A stretch of 64,000 bases of DNA from Apostichopus japonicus (lineage: Eukaryota > Echinodermata > Holothuroidea > Aspidochirotida > Stichopodidae). The stretch lies in assembly GCF_037975245.1 (NCBI RefSeq), contig NC_092573.1:4775501-4839500 (forward strand), read 5' to 3'. The notes below the pieces were generated by a model, which saw only the letters and a list, made by a program, of their open reading frames with translations, searched no databases and was not told where the DNA came from. Position 1 is the first letter of the stretch; each line of letters opens with the position of its first letter. The position numbers and the translations under genes were made by a program. Of the stretch, positions 48,720 through 61,235 are shown piece after piece.

Positions 48720-51700
48720 TGACCAAGATATGCTTCTTGGTTTGATCGATTATTTATTTTCTACTCTGGCTTTGTTTTAGCAGATGGCTCCTGCTATTGG
48801 TCCCATTGTTTCTATAAAGACAGCTATAATGTAAAGCTGTAAACATTTCCGTCATGTAAAGTTATGCAGGAAGTTAGTTATCCTCTAAATGGTTAGTGCA
48901 AGATACTAAGGTCATCAACTTGACATGTGATTGACTTCCGGTAAAGCTATACATTACGTCAGACGTTCACTTGATGCCGGTTCAAAACGACTGATATCAT
49001 ACGGCAAGAAGACTACCACCTTCTGTATTCGGTGAAAAACCTTGCAGTCATAATAATTCATTTGCACTTTACGTCGATAAAATTGTTGATTGTCTCCCAT
49101 TGCGTATAATATTTCAGACAGACTACCATCGTTAATTTATTAACAATTTCCGCTCCTGAAATAAAGTTTTACATAAGAAAGATAAAAACAACGGTAAAAC
49201 TGATATTCAACTGACTCGATACATGCCCAGGTCTTCATGTATAGTACATGTTCAATATAACATTGTCTCCTCTCTTTCTGTTAATTGTATTGCATATTTT
49301 TATGTGACATCGTATATTATGTAATGTGTACAACAGGGTAAAGACAACCCTAGAAAACATGTACTTACCCTTCATGCAAGGCCTATATTTGTTATAGAGG
49401 AGAGCGACTTACGAAGTAAAGAACGAATAACCTTTTCATTCGATCTGTTTAACCTCTCCGATAGCAGACTGGGAAGTAAATCGAATGCGACTCATGGGTA
49501 ATAAAATCTTAAGTAACATTGTTTATTACCCGCCAAAGAAGGCATTATTGTAATAAATTGACGCTGGCCCAAATGTCTCTCATAACTAATTCAGATAATT
49601 ACTTTGCCGATGTAAGTAACTTGTGTAATATTACGGTTACTGTATCCCTTAATATATACGTGTCTATGATTCTTCCGGGTTATGCTTTTTTGATGAAGAT
49701 ACTACATCCTTTATGGCAAATTCCCGCAATGAAATTCAACGTGCTTGTAAGTTCCCACGTATGTGCCCCTTTTCTCCCTTTTCCCTTCAGATTTACAATT
49801 GTCACGTATATAGGACGGTACAATATATATTAAGTTTCTAAATTGTCGATAAATGCCAATTTAAATGTTATTTCCCTGTGAAAATGTTGATAATTCTGAA
49901 GCATATCAAAGTGTTTCGGATTACGAATGGTCTCGGTCGGTGACACATCCAATGAAGAAATATATCAATAACCTTTTGACAATTCGAACTGCTGCACCCA
50001 ACCTTCTTATTCAATATATTTGTCTACATTGTAATCAATAAAACTATAGTCCCTCAGGTTTAATCTTATTTTATCCAACGAGTATGCATACACCGTACAA
50101 CGTCCGTTATTACCGACGACATTATCTACATAAATAACAGACCGACCGACTCTTATGGAGATGAATCAACCATGAATCCACTATTTGGAAAGCAATGGAG
50201 GCATCTTCATGCTTCAAAATTTAGCAAGGCTGTTAGTCAGCATATTCGACAGGGGTGATGAAACGAGGCCGGGCACAAGCATGTGGGGGGGGGAAGGGTG
50301 GGGGGGCCATGAGAATCCCTCTCTTTTGTGAAAAAAAGAAAATTGCTCCCTTTCATAAATTTATGTGTTCTTCTTCTATTTGTGAAAAGTACTCTTTACC
50401 CTTTTAATGATAAAAAAGTGTACTTGATATTCAATTATTCAAAAAGTACACTTTTACTTTTCTATTTCAACTTTTCCCCAATTATGTCAATGAACGATTT
50501 TGTTGGAAAATTAAAAACCAGTTGGCATTTATAGTGCCTTTTTCTCGAAAAAAATCCAAATACTGTAATTTGTAGCAAGGACTGGAGCGGGTTTGACATA
50601 ACTTTTTGATTTGCCTCTCAGCTCGAATTATATTCACAGTTACATATCTCACGTACTGTCCCTGGAAGTTTGTACAGCCTCAACGTATATGCCATAAAAG
50701 GGCGTCAATCAGGTTGGGTGGGGTGGGGGGGGACACGCACGTTCCCCACTTTCTGAAGGTTGGGGGACACAAAATCAAATGTCCCCTCAGATTTAGTGAC
50801 TGACTCGTGTAGGCACAAGGCCTATCAGGTTCATAATGACTCGTGTATTTCATATAAGGATCTCAACCTTGTTCTCTCATTGACAGAATTATATTTAATC
50901 AGACCTTAAGCCAAATCCTGAAACTTGCCTTGTATGGGGAAGATATTCATCATTTACTACCGTCCTTATAAAAGTTACAAGTTGTTTTGATCGTGAAATG
51001 ATAACCCTGGCATCACGTGTCCATGTAGTCATGGGGATCATTTTTAACAGTTTTAATTTTCATTTCTTCCAGTTTATATATAACTTTGAAGAAAATAATC
51101 GTCGTGCTAGTGAAAACTATGAATCGGTACTAATTGATCATAAAAACAAACTTAATATGAATAAACGTACATAAGAAACCTTACTAAGATAAAAACTTAC
51201 TACGAAAATCTCAGCAAACTTTAAAGCATATGTTTAACATCAAAAAATATAAATGAGCTAATAACAAAGAACGAAAATTCAACAAATCCCCGAGAATTAA
51301 GCCTATGTTTGTACTAACAAATTATTCGATTTTTACCTAAAGTAATCTCAACGATCACGTTAAATTATTCTTTGCTGTATTTTTCGGTTTGGGAGAGGGA
51401 GGGGGAGGAGGAGGGGGTGGGCGTCATTTTAATCGTCTCTAAATGCACAGCACATCGTGGTATTGAAAATGTTTTCGTTGTGTTTCCCGTAAAGTACAAA
51501 CTTGAGTATCTTTACATCCAGAATTGATATGGTGAATGGACTAGATGATACTTGATGTGCGTAACACTTTATACCAATTCTACCATGGCAACCTCTTAGA
51601 GCTTTTGTCCAATTGACAGCTTCAATTGTCGAAATCAACAGTAAGTTCGCTCCACAGCCAGTTCAATTTGAAAGTTCAATTTTGACATTTTGAAATGTCA

Positions 51701-53400
51701 AGTCCTGATGTACAGAAGATTTGAATCAGGAGCAAAGGTTGGCTTGGAAACGATATCGTCCAGTTTCTTATTACTGCTTTCCTACGTGGAAAGTTCTGTT
51801 CTATTTTTAAGGTATCTATGTTCTAAGGGGACGCTAACTCAGCCATTATTTGTGGATAATATGACGGAGAACAACTTTCTCAAACAGCTAAGAAAAAATC
51901 TTGCTCCGTTTGGAACATATCTAGTTTGAAAGGTGGAATGTTGCTAACATTCCACATTCAAAAAGTATTGAAACTGAGACCAACGCCCTCATAAAATCGT
52001 GCTGAAGGGTTTAATATGTTAAATTCAGCAGTTGCAATATATTATAATAAATCAAGACACAAAAACTTAAGAATAAGTGAAACACTTGTGGCTCGACGAT
52101 GTTATATTAAAACTATATCTTCATTCGTGTGTTTCAAGAAACATTAAATCTGTGATATTTCCCAAATTGAATAAGACTTTTCATATACCTGGTTTAGGGA
52201 AGTTGTTAATTACAGTTATACATCTATCATATAGACCAATAATGAGGGGGTGTCTTGGCTCAATATTACATCACTGCGCTGAATATTTCAGTGGAGGTAA
52301 CTAAAACACTATATCATCGATCATTGTGTCCATGTCTGAGGTCACAATGTTGTCCTTTCACTAATTGAGGTACTAAATTTAGCTACTTTTCCTTCTATCC
52401 TGAGTGTGACGTCGTTTGTAATGGACAGTTTGGGCAAATTAAAACAGATACTTTCAAAATGATGTACGGAAGCGAGTTTGCTTATCTTTCAGCACAAACA
52501 CAAGGGGGAGGGGGGGGGGGTAGAAGATCGGAAACAGTAAACAAAGTAGAAGAGAAAACTAATCTTCATCGATCACAATACAATATGCCAGCATTCATTT
52601 CTAAATTATGGCTAGACTGGATCTCCAGTGACGTAGAAACCATGTACATCTTAAAGACGTTAAATGTAATTTTGGCGGCTGCAGAACGTGTACAGTCTCT
52701 TTTAAATTCTTTTAAGAACGACTTTGATATATACAAGTGAATATAACGTAAACATGCCCTTAGTGATTACCTCCTACTCAATACGTAACCTATGTAATTT
52801 GAAACATGTCTTCTTCTGCAAAATTACTCTTCACCCTAATCTGCCATCATTAATTATTCTAGTCGTCTTTACTATTATTTCAATTACTCTTCAGGGATTT
52901 CTTCCAAACACAAAAAAAGGGGAAAAAGAAAGAAAATGAGAACGACTAGTTTGCACAGCATGGGGAGAGATAATTGAATGTTTTGTTAGTTTTAGTCCAA
53001 AAATCCGTCATGTAATTTCGATGTGCTTAAGCTATACTTCTAGACCATAAATAATTAATAAGAGAATAAAATCACGTTCACGCCACACAAGTTCGATTCA
53101 TTTTGCGAGTAAATTCTCATTTGTCCTTTCATCAATTTAACAATTTAATAGATGCAATTTACTAATCACTGCCTGTTGAAACGTGACAATATTTTGTTTG
53201 GCGCAAGTTAATATATTTCGAAATCATAAAACACGTCCGTTATGCTATATTTATTTGTTTAATGTTTCACAAATGGTTTGTATGTGTCAATGTTACTGTG
53301 CTTTCTAGATTTACTGTTTTTTGGATCAATTTTGCTGTTATATTTGCAGTTGTTTACCAAAAAGAACAGAGGGGGGGGGGGGGATTAAACATGGTGGTCT
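48720..53400. other. No gene recognised; several G-rich runs
   Basis: Short frames only (104 codons or fewer). G-rich tracts occur at about 50,284-50,308, 50,715-50,731, 51,391-51,421, 52,504-52,520 and 53,369-53,383. No domain, RNA gene or transposon terminus was recognised. Confidence 0.5.
51391..51421 (+). other. G-quadruplex-capable tract
   Basis: GGGAGAGGGAGGGGG, then AGGAGGA, then GGGGGTGGG gives at least five G-runs of three or more separated by short loops, in AT-rich surroundings. Confidence 0.8.
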
Positions 53401-53426
53401 ATCTGCTGACATAGAGCATATGTATA

Positions 53427-53520
53427 TATATATATATATGTATTATATATGTATTATATATGTATTATATATATATATATTGTATATGTATTTATATATA
53501 TGTATGTGTATGTGTGTATG
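53427..53520. repeat. Imperfect AT/GTAT repeat
   Basis: Alternating AT mixed with TATGTATTA units (ATATATGTATT repeated three times), grading into TATGTGTATG. A 116-codon frame across it is an artefact of composition. Confidence 0.85.
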
Positions 53521-53901
53521 TTTATATGCTAATAACTGTTTTATATTCGGATCTAAATTAGACAAGACGATGATGTCTCACGTATACATTTTTATGTGCC
53601 ATTACATGCACACACGTTGTGTTGACACTGATAATGAAGAACTGATAGTGCTTTATAGTATGTCAATCTAATAGGTCTATATATATGACTTATCTATGAC
53701 TTTATTTTCTTCTAAATTAGCTTATGTGGTTTAACAGATGTTATCTTGATCAAACAGTATAGTGAAAAAGTCAGTAATGAAGGTTCCTACAAATGCTAAC
53801 TTCTAATTCGTGTGATAATTTGAATATCCATCGATACATAAGCGCGAAGCAAGGAACAACGTAAAGTCAACTGATAGAGGTATTCTGTTTTCAATTAGCC
53901 G

Positions 53902-53968
53902 CCCCTCCCTTCCCCTCCCTTCCCCTCCCTTCCCCTCCCTTCTCCTCCCTTCTCCTCCCTTCTCCTCT
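53902..53968. repeat. Homopyrimidine 10-bp tandem repeat
   Basis: About six and a half copies of CCCTTCCCCT, the later copies changed to CCCTTCTCCT. One strand is pure C/T over about 65 bp, so the tract is a candidate for triplex (H-DNA) formation. Confidence 0.95.
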
Positions 53969-54267
53969 CACCCCTTTATTTTGTTTCAGTTGTCTCTACC
54001 GTTCGATATTTCCGTTAGTCACACTTCTATGTTCATATGTCATTGCAAAGGTAGTATGATGATTTACACAGGTAGTACGGAGTAATTTACATTTAAAAAG
54101 ATTCGCTCGTCAGGGACTACTTTCAAAATGTATAAACCGAAGCGCTGTCTAGTGACGTCAGTAAGAGCCGTCTATTGAGAAAGTTGAGACAGTCGATCAA
54201 GAGGAGTACTAAAACCGATACGCGTTATGCATGGGAACCACTTTGGACCCAAGACATAAAACAGTTG

Positions 54268-54592
54268 TAACTACGCACATTTCACTCATGTGGAATACGG
54301 AGAGCCAAACGTTCCAAAAATGTCGAAAATGAAAGCAAAGTGTAAAATTTAGTATATATATATCCAATTTTATATCAACATGTTACAATTCCCTATGAAA
54401 ATGTCGAAAGAAAATAGATTATGTCATTACGTCCAGCAATATGTCAAATTTAACATAAGCATGTCGAAACCTTGTAACAGCATGACGCTCCATTATTGAT
54501 CATGTCAACATTGCTTGTTAGATACAACATTGAAATCATGCTATAACTTTTGGCACATTTTTGTGTGTTTTGTAGCATGTTGATATCAAATT

Positions 54593-54661
<69 letters not shown>

Positions 54662-54758
54662 TATATAAACTTTGACACTTAACTTTCTTTTTCGACATTT
54701 ATGGAGCGTTTGACTCTCCGCAGATATGGCAGTTACATTTTATCAGTTGAGTGAAATG
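54268..54758. mobile_element. Foldback or MITE-like element with inverted arms and an AT tract
   Basis: The left arm (ATTTCACTCA, CGGAGAGCCAAACGTTCC, AATGTCGAAAATGAAAG, ATATATCCAATTTTATATCA, ACATGTTAC) is the inverse of the right arm in the same order, where the AT run has expanded to about 65 bp (54,594-54,658). The roughly 165-bp centre between the arms is rich in ATGTC(G/A)AA motifs. No coding sequence is present. I found no certain target-site duplication. Confidence 0.85.
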
Positions 54759-54759
54759 C

Positions 54760-55886
54760 TGCACTCAGTCAGAATATCATTTCCCAGATATTAATGTAGC
54801 ATATGGAATATAAATTCCCTTCTAAAAATTGGAACTGAATTTCTCAACTTTCGCATCACATGGTTGTTACTTCCATTCATGCGGTTCAACAGTCAAACCT
54901 GGACAAAAATCCTCTTTTATAAGTAACATATTGAAAGCAATGTGGCAGTGTTGCATTTTGGCACTCATTCGGAGCCTCACAGAAAACAAAAGAGTGGATT
55001 GATATCAAATCATTGTGATATCCTCCTTTTTATCATATTTCTTGAGAGGGAGGGGGGATGAGGGGGTGGGAGTGTATGCAAATTCATTGACGCACACGCT
55101 TTTCACCTTCCTGGATCCCTGTATTGCTAGCATTCAGTGATACTAAATAATGATGTTTTAAATTACTTGCACATTTCTTTGGAGAAGTAGCCTACAAATG
55201 TAAATTATGGAGATAAGTTACAGTTTGAAAGTTCTTTTTTTCCTTTCGTTTTTATAATAGCGGTTTCTTCGTTACCATGGGTATTCTCTGATTGAGCGAT
55301 ACTTGGGAATTAAAAAGTACAGAATTCTCCCCCCCCCCCTTCTTCAATAGCGGGTTCTTATTTTTTTTAACGGAAAGACTGCAACTTGGGTATAACTTTC
55401 ACACTCTGTCAGTAATGTCCCTGTAAAGAATCCCGAGGAATGTTAAACGCATGTCACTTCGGAAAACACCCAACGATACATAAGAGAGTCTTTTTTAATT
55501 CATCGAGACAACGACTGTTTGCTCTTTCGTAGTCTATGTTATGGTTATGTGACAGATAATGTGACACTTATATTGAACAGACAGACATGCTACATTGTGA
55601 GTTGAAAATTCCATCTGAACATCTGTTTACTAGCTTGAGATTTGGTTGTTTGAAAGTGAAGATTTTTTACCAGATAAATCCTTCCTTACTCCTAAAATAT
55701 CATAGTAGGTAGTATGTGATGGCATCATTGTAGAACTTCTTCAAAAGATTTTCTTACCTGTTATATAATTGTTTTATTGTTTTGTTTCCTGAGATGTACG
55801 GTGATACCTTTAGAATGTTCAATGCTCTCTGCAGTTAGATTTTCATCAATTTGCCTCTGTTTCGTAAGAATATTATTTTCCTCAGT
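54760..55886. other. No gene recognised; one G4-capable tract
   Basis: AT-rich sequence. GGGAGGGGGGATGAGGGGGTGGG at 55,048-55,070 can form a G-quadruplex. A C-run lies near 55,330. No reading frame of note. Confidence 0.5.
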
Positions 55887-55894
55887 GGTTAAAT

Positions 55895-56303
55895 CAGGGT
55901 TGTCCAACCTACGGCCCGCGGGCCACAGTCCGGCCCGCCGCAGGGTTGCGTCCGGCCCGCCAAAGATGCTTGTACGGTGCGAAATTTTAGTGAGCAGATT
56001 TATTGATAACAATTTGAAGCTATATAATCAATCATTCGAACCTTCTGGGTCCAAAAAACTGCATACAGGTCAGTTTTGTGTGACACTCTCAGCGGAGGGT
56101 GGCGGTGGCGGGGGCGGCTGGACTTTATTCATCTGTTTTATCAGGAAGGAAAATACATCAGTGCGCTCCGCGCGCAGTGCTCACATTTTGTTGCCTTGGG
56201 CTTCGGGCAAAAAATCGAAAAATCGAGCGTAGGGTTCATGCGGCCCCTCCTTCATCATAATCATTCCATGTGGCCCTCCTCTGCAAAAGGTTGGACAACC
56301 CTG
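55895..56303. mobile_element. Non-autonomous hAT-type MITE, 409 bp
   Basis: The element begins CAGGGTTGTCCAACCT and ends with the exact inverse AGGTTGGACAACCCTG, a perfect 16-bp terminal inverted repeat. It is flanked by the direct 8-bp duplication GGTTAAAT (55,887-55,894 and 56,304-56,311). The sequence just inside contains GGCCCGCGGGCC-type GC-rich repeats. There is no transposase, and frames across it are artefacts. The two hAT elements in this window have different termini, so they are different families. Confidence 0.95.
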
Positions 56304-56311
56304 GGTTAAAT

Positions 56312-58324
56312 CATGTATTCATTATGAAGAAAACCAAGGACATTTCAGCACTGACATGACTAAATCGGTATTTGCCAGATGCATTCATAACCAAAAATCA
56401 TCAAAGTTAAAAAAGAAAATGTGTCTTTACGATTTGACATGCTATAAGAATGTAGCTCTGCCTTAAACCATACATGTAGAGAGTTATCAGACATGTTATT
56501 AACAAGAGAAATTCAGCCAACAGATTATCACTTTCATATTTAGACCAAGTGAAATCCTTAGATGGATTTTATGTACAAGGTTTCAATCATGTAAGCATTG
56601 CGTTGGGGTAAAAGTAACTGCTTCGTTGGCAGGATATCAATGTTTGCTTTCTCCAGCAATTCGTTGAAGAAAATTATAAGGACATTCCATGACAAATATT
56701 GACACTTACAGAGAGGTGCATCTGACAATAGCAGTGGTTAATAAGTCAATTATTAGTTATGGATATATTACAATGTATCCACTTACATGCTTGCATGCAG
56801 TTTTTCGTTCGTCGTGCTACAAATTCAACATTCTTACAACATTCAAACATAACTGAGATGATTTCGTTTCACGTAATCTGTGCTTACGATTTTCTCATTT
56901 GAGTCTATGGGAACCACATCCACATGACCATCGGCATTGGTACATGCACCTCGTTAATATATTATGATATATGCGCTGTTATGCTTCGCAGTTGCAAACG
57001 GTACCTAAGTATACATTTGGGGGGGGGGGGGGTTATTACCGTACGAGGGCATAAAGAATTTCTTTTCTGGCACTGTAGATCTCTTCTTAAGTAAGCAGTC
57101 ACGATAAGTTTGCTATTTTCTTCACCTCGTGCTAGGAGTGGAGGGGTTGGAGTACAGAATGATTTCGAATAAATGTAAACATATAAGCATTGAAACATGC
57201 TGGTAGCCTTCCTCTCCTCCGCCACGCCTCTTTGAAGGCTGATGTGTTTTATAATTAGATAAGACAAAATACATAATAATCAGAAAGCTTTGGGTTTCTG
57301 TAATTTCAATTATTGCAATAGTAGGCTACCATAACGAGATTGTTAGTGCCGTCGAGACTGCCTGTAAAATGGCGCTTTAAACATGAAAGTCGTAACAATC
57401 AGAATAGCTAAATATATATGAACATAACTATTATACTATACGTGAACTGTGTGACACAGCAGAACACATATACATCAGATGTTGTCTTACGACGCAGACT
57501 GAGAGACTAACGCAACGTTGCCGTATATTGGATATCACATTACTATGTCGTGTTCTACATAACTTTTATAAAGCTTTGCGGTTGATTACCGATGGCGATT
57601 CTGAGGTATTGATGGCTCAGTAACGTACACAGAGAGATGGCTGGTTATAGTAAACATCTTTCCTAACTCTACGATTTTCTAGATATTTGGTTAAGCTAAT
57701 GGAAACGATCGATGATGTAGCTGAGAATAGAATGTTACTAAAATAAGCATTCCGTATGTGAAGTGATAGGGTTGGATATTGAAAGCCGAAACTGCCTCTG
57801 TTATAGTAAAAAGAGAAAAAACAGAAGAATGTGCAGAGCTTAAAGTATGTAAACATGTGCGACGAATGTTCTCAGTTTGAATTACTTTCTTGGAAGAGTA
57901 GTGGAACGTCCAATGCAGGAATGCTGAATTGCAAATTCCGCGATCTTCTGATAATCATAGTAAAAGGGTTTAAACTATATTGAACACAAAAAACTGTATC
58001 ATTGTGTTCCATATTAGTTGTGATAAGAAGATATAGAACGCGCAATGTGAAAATTAAATGGACAAAAAAGGTTACAAATGGATAATGGGGGGAGGGGGTG
58101 GGGGACGGTGTGAGGGTGAGTGGGAGGGGTTGAAGGACATAATAGACAAGTATGATTTGAATTTTATTTTGCTAAAAGTATATCTCAGATTTACAATTGT
58201 AATATCTAATTGATATGTGAATAAATATATGAGAATGTCTTTAGTGTTACCATAAGGCAAGTTAATTGTTTCTCCGAGAAAGAAGAAAATCCACGGTTTA
58301 AGTATATAATGTAATATATGTATA
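56312..58324. other. No gene recognised; G-rich tracts
   Basis: Frames reach 101 codons on the minus strand (56,962-57,267) without a recognisable domain. A G-run lies at about 57,020-57,033 and a strong G4-capable tract at 58,087-58,130. Confidence 0.5.
58087..58130 (+). other. G-quadruplex-capable tract
   Basis: GGGGGGAGGGGGTGGGGG, followed by more GGG runs spaced by short loops. It is the most compact G4 pattern in the window and lies some 200 bp from a large AT-cored palindrome. Confidence 0.8.
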
Positions 58325-58965
<641 letters not shown>

Positions 58966-58969
58966 AATC

Positions 58970-59942
58970 AACACTGCAATAATAAATCTTCACAATATGG
59001 GTGATATAAATCAACTCAATTCTCATATACCTCCGGGGTAATGTCATATCAAATTCTCGATTTGTTATTTTTCTCTATTGGAGGTTTATGACAGAGATAT
59101 TTTTACTTGCAGGATGGCTTTTGGCATAAACGTTTAGTCTTTGAAATGTCATAATCCAAGAAAAAAGAACAGTTTATTGAGGGCGTTTAATATTTTATTG
59201 CAATTCTGGGTTTTTTCCCCTTTTTCTCAGACATTCACCTATGTAGTATCTAAATCTCTAAAATACTCTTTCAATACTTACTCGATAATGAAGTCGACCC
59301 GCTCCTCGGCGATGCATGTTAATGTTTATACATTGTTATACATGATCTTTCATCCCCAAAATGTACCCTACTTTCAACTTCGTATGAAGAGCGCATTTGT
59401 GCTGAACCGACCCAGATGGGAATTTGATGTCGTAATATGTTTTTCTATTGCGTCTTCTTGTGCTTTTGATCTCTTGTGTAATAATAACTATAGTCCATGT
59501 CACTTTAACGGACTTTTGACTTTTATAAATACAGGCTCCGCTGATTATATATTTGTCTTGAAATATTTAGCTAACTTCTTTTTTCTTTGTACCACGAAAG
59601 AATATTGTGCTTATTGTGCTTTGATGGAAATATTTACAGCACAGATTGAATAATATGTGTTAATGTAAAACAATACACAGTCGTTCCTTATCATTGTGAC
59701 AAGGTGCAAGAAGCAATTATCTAGCAACGTTCATCAAAAAATGACAGAATGTAAAAGATAATTGCAATAAAGAACGGCGAATGAAAAAGAAATATTGCCA
59801 ACATGGTTACATGAAACAACACTACTCGGCGGGGAAATAAACGGGAGGATTGAAGGGTAAAGGATGTAAAAATGTACTCCTCCACTTAGTAACAGTTAAT
59901 CAAGAACAGTATAGAGAGAATGAAAAAGTGTACAGTTGCTAA
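58970..59942. other. No gene recognised; an isolated 170-codon frame
   Basis: The + frame at 59,141-59,653 is the longest non-repetitive one in the window, but its composition (Phe, Leu, Ser, Cys, Asn) matches translated AT-rich DNA. I see no motif, no recognisable promoter or splice context and no membrane or signal pattern that I trust. Confidence 0.4.
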
Positions 59943-60124
59943 AACAAGAAAACTACCAAGCAACATTATCTTGTCACCCAGAGGGAATCTAGCACACGTC
60001 CATACAGTAGAATGGTTGTAAATATTAATTTATAACAAGGAAACTACCAAGCAACATTATCTTGTCACCCAGAGGAAATCTAGCACACGTCCATACAGTA
60101 GAATGGTTGTAAATATTAATTTAT
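59943..60124. repeat. 91-bp tandem duplication, two copies
   Basis: AACTACCAAGCAACATTATC recurs 91 bp downstream, and the unit runs to TAAATATTAATTTAT. The copies differ at about three positions (AACAAGAAA/AACAAGGAA, GAGGGAATC/GAGGAAATC, TATAAC/TATGAC at the boundary). Confidence 0.93.
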
Positions 60125-60952
60125 GACGGTCGTTTCCTTCAATTGACTGTTGATGAATAATGTTGCTATCAAAAGAAGATGGATGTGTATTGGGTGCATG
60201 CCTCCTTTTGTACGTGTCTGTGACATGCTTATACTTACATTGTACATTCCTTGGTGTGAGAATTCACTCGTACTTAATGTAAACAGAGACCGGCTCTTCC
60301 GAAAGGTCGCCTAGTAGGTTTATCTCTTTTACTATGACAATAGAAGAAATATAATAATTTTCATTCGTTTAGAAGTTAACATGAACTCATCACTTATACT
60401 CACGAATACAGATGAAATGTAAGTGTTGGAAGATTGAAACTTGTCGATACTTTGAAAAGACGCACAATTTTTAACTAGAATTCTACTTATTTATGGCATG
60501 AGAGAGGAAGATCACTTTAGAATGGCAATCGCTGATATAGTTTAATAAAGCTGGTATTGCTGCAAATAGGACATATTGGCATTTGGAAGACATGCTGTAA
60601 TTGCTCCTGACAATGCCGCCTATGTGTTTGATTGTTCAGCAGTTGCCATGGAAAAATTAGCGGGTCGGATGCTTCCGAGACGTATTCCGAGAAGTATGTT
60701 AATTGATATCAATCATTCATTTTTTTTCTAAAATATATATCTTTAGACTATAATTAATAAAATAAACCCACAATACTGGTTGCCGCTCTACACGTTTAGA
60801 TCTTTAGCCTCCCCCCCACCCCGCCAACCCTCCCCACCCCAGAGTAAAAAGAACGGTACACATTTTCATGGGAAGAGCAAACGTCGCATGGTATAGTAGA
60901 CTATAACATTCGCTGACTGGCTGCTATAGCATTCCTCTAAGTCTGTTATACA
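60125..60952. other. No gene recognised
   Basis: AT-rich with a C-rich run at about 60,811-60,842. No frame, repeat or RNA gene recognised. Confidence 0.5.
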
Positions 60953-61235
60953 GTAGACATAACAGAGGATGCCACGGTGTGCTTACTTTAAATCAAACTT
61001 CAGTATTGCAGCATTCTAACGGTAGGCATGGCCTTAAACAAAATGATGTTAAGACAGAGGATGCGACGGTGCTCTTACTTTAAATCGAACTTCAGTATTG
61101 CAGCCTGCTTACGGTAGGCATGGCCTTAAACAAAATGATGTTAAGACAGAGGATGCGACGGTGCTCTTACTTTAAATCAAACTTCAGTATTGCAGCCTGC
61201 TTACGGTAGGCTGGCCTTGAACGATACGATATTAA
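60953..61235. repeat. 92-bp tandem triplication
   Basis: ACAGAGGATG(C/G) begins at 60,962, 61,054 and 61,146, a period of 92 bp. Copies two and three are nearly identical, and copy one differs at several sites (GCATTCTAAC against GCCTGCTTAC). The third copy is truncated after GGTAGGCTGGCC. Confidence 0.93.

Noticed and set aside
59141-59653. 170-codon + strand frame, the longest outside repeats
   Set aside because: Its composition is that of translated AT-rich DNA, with no motif, no regulatory context and no recognised homology.
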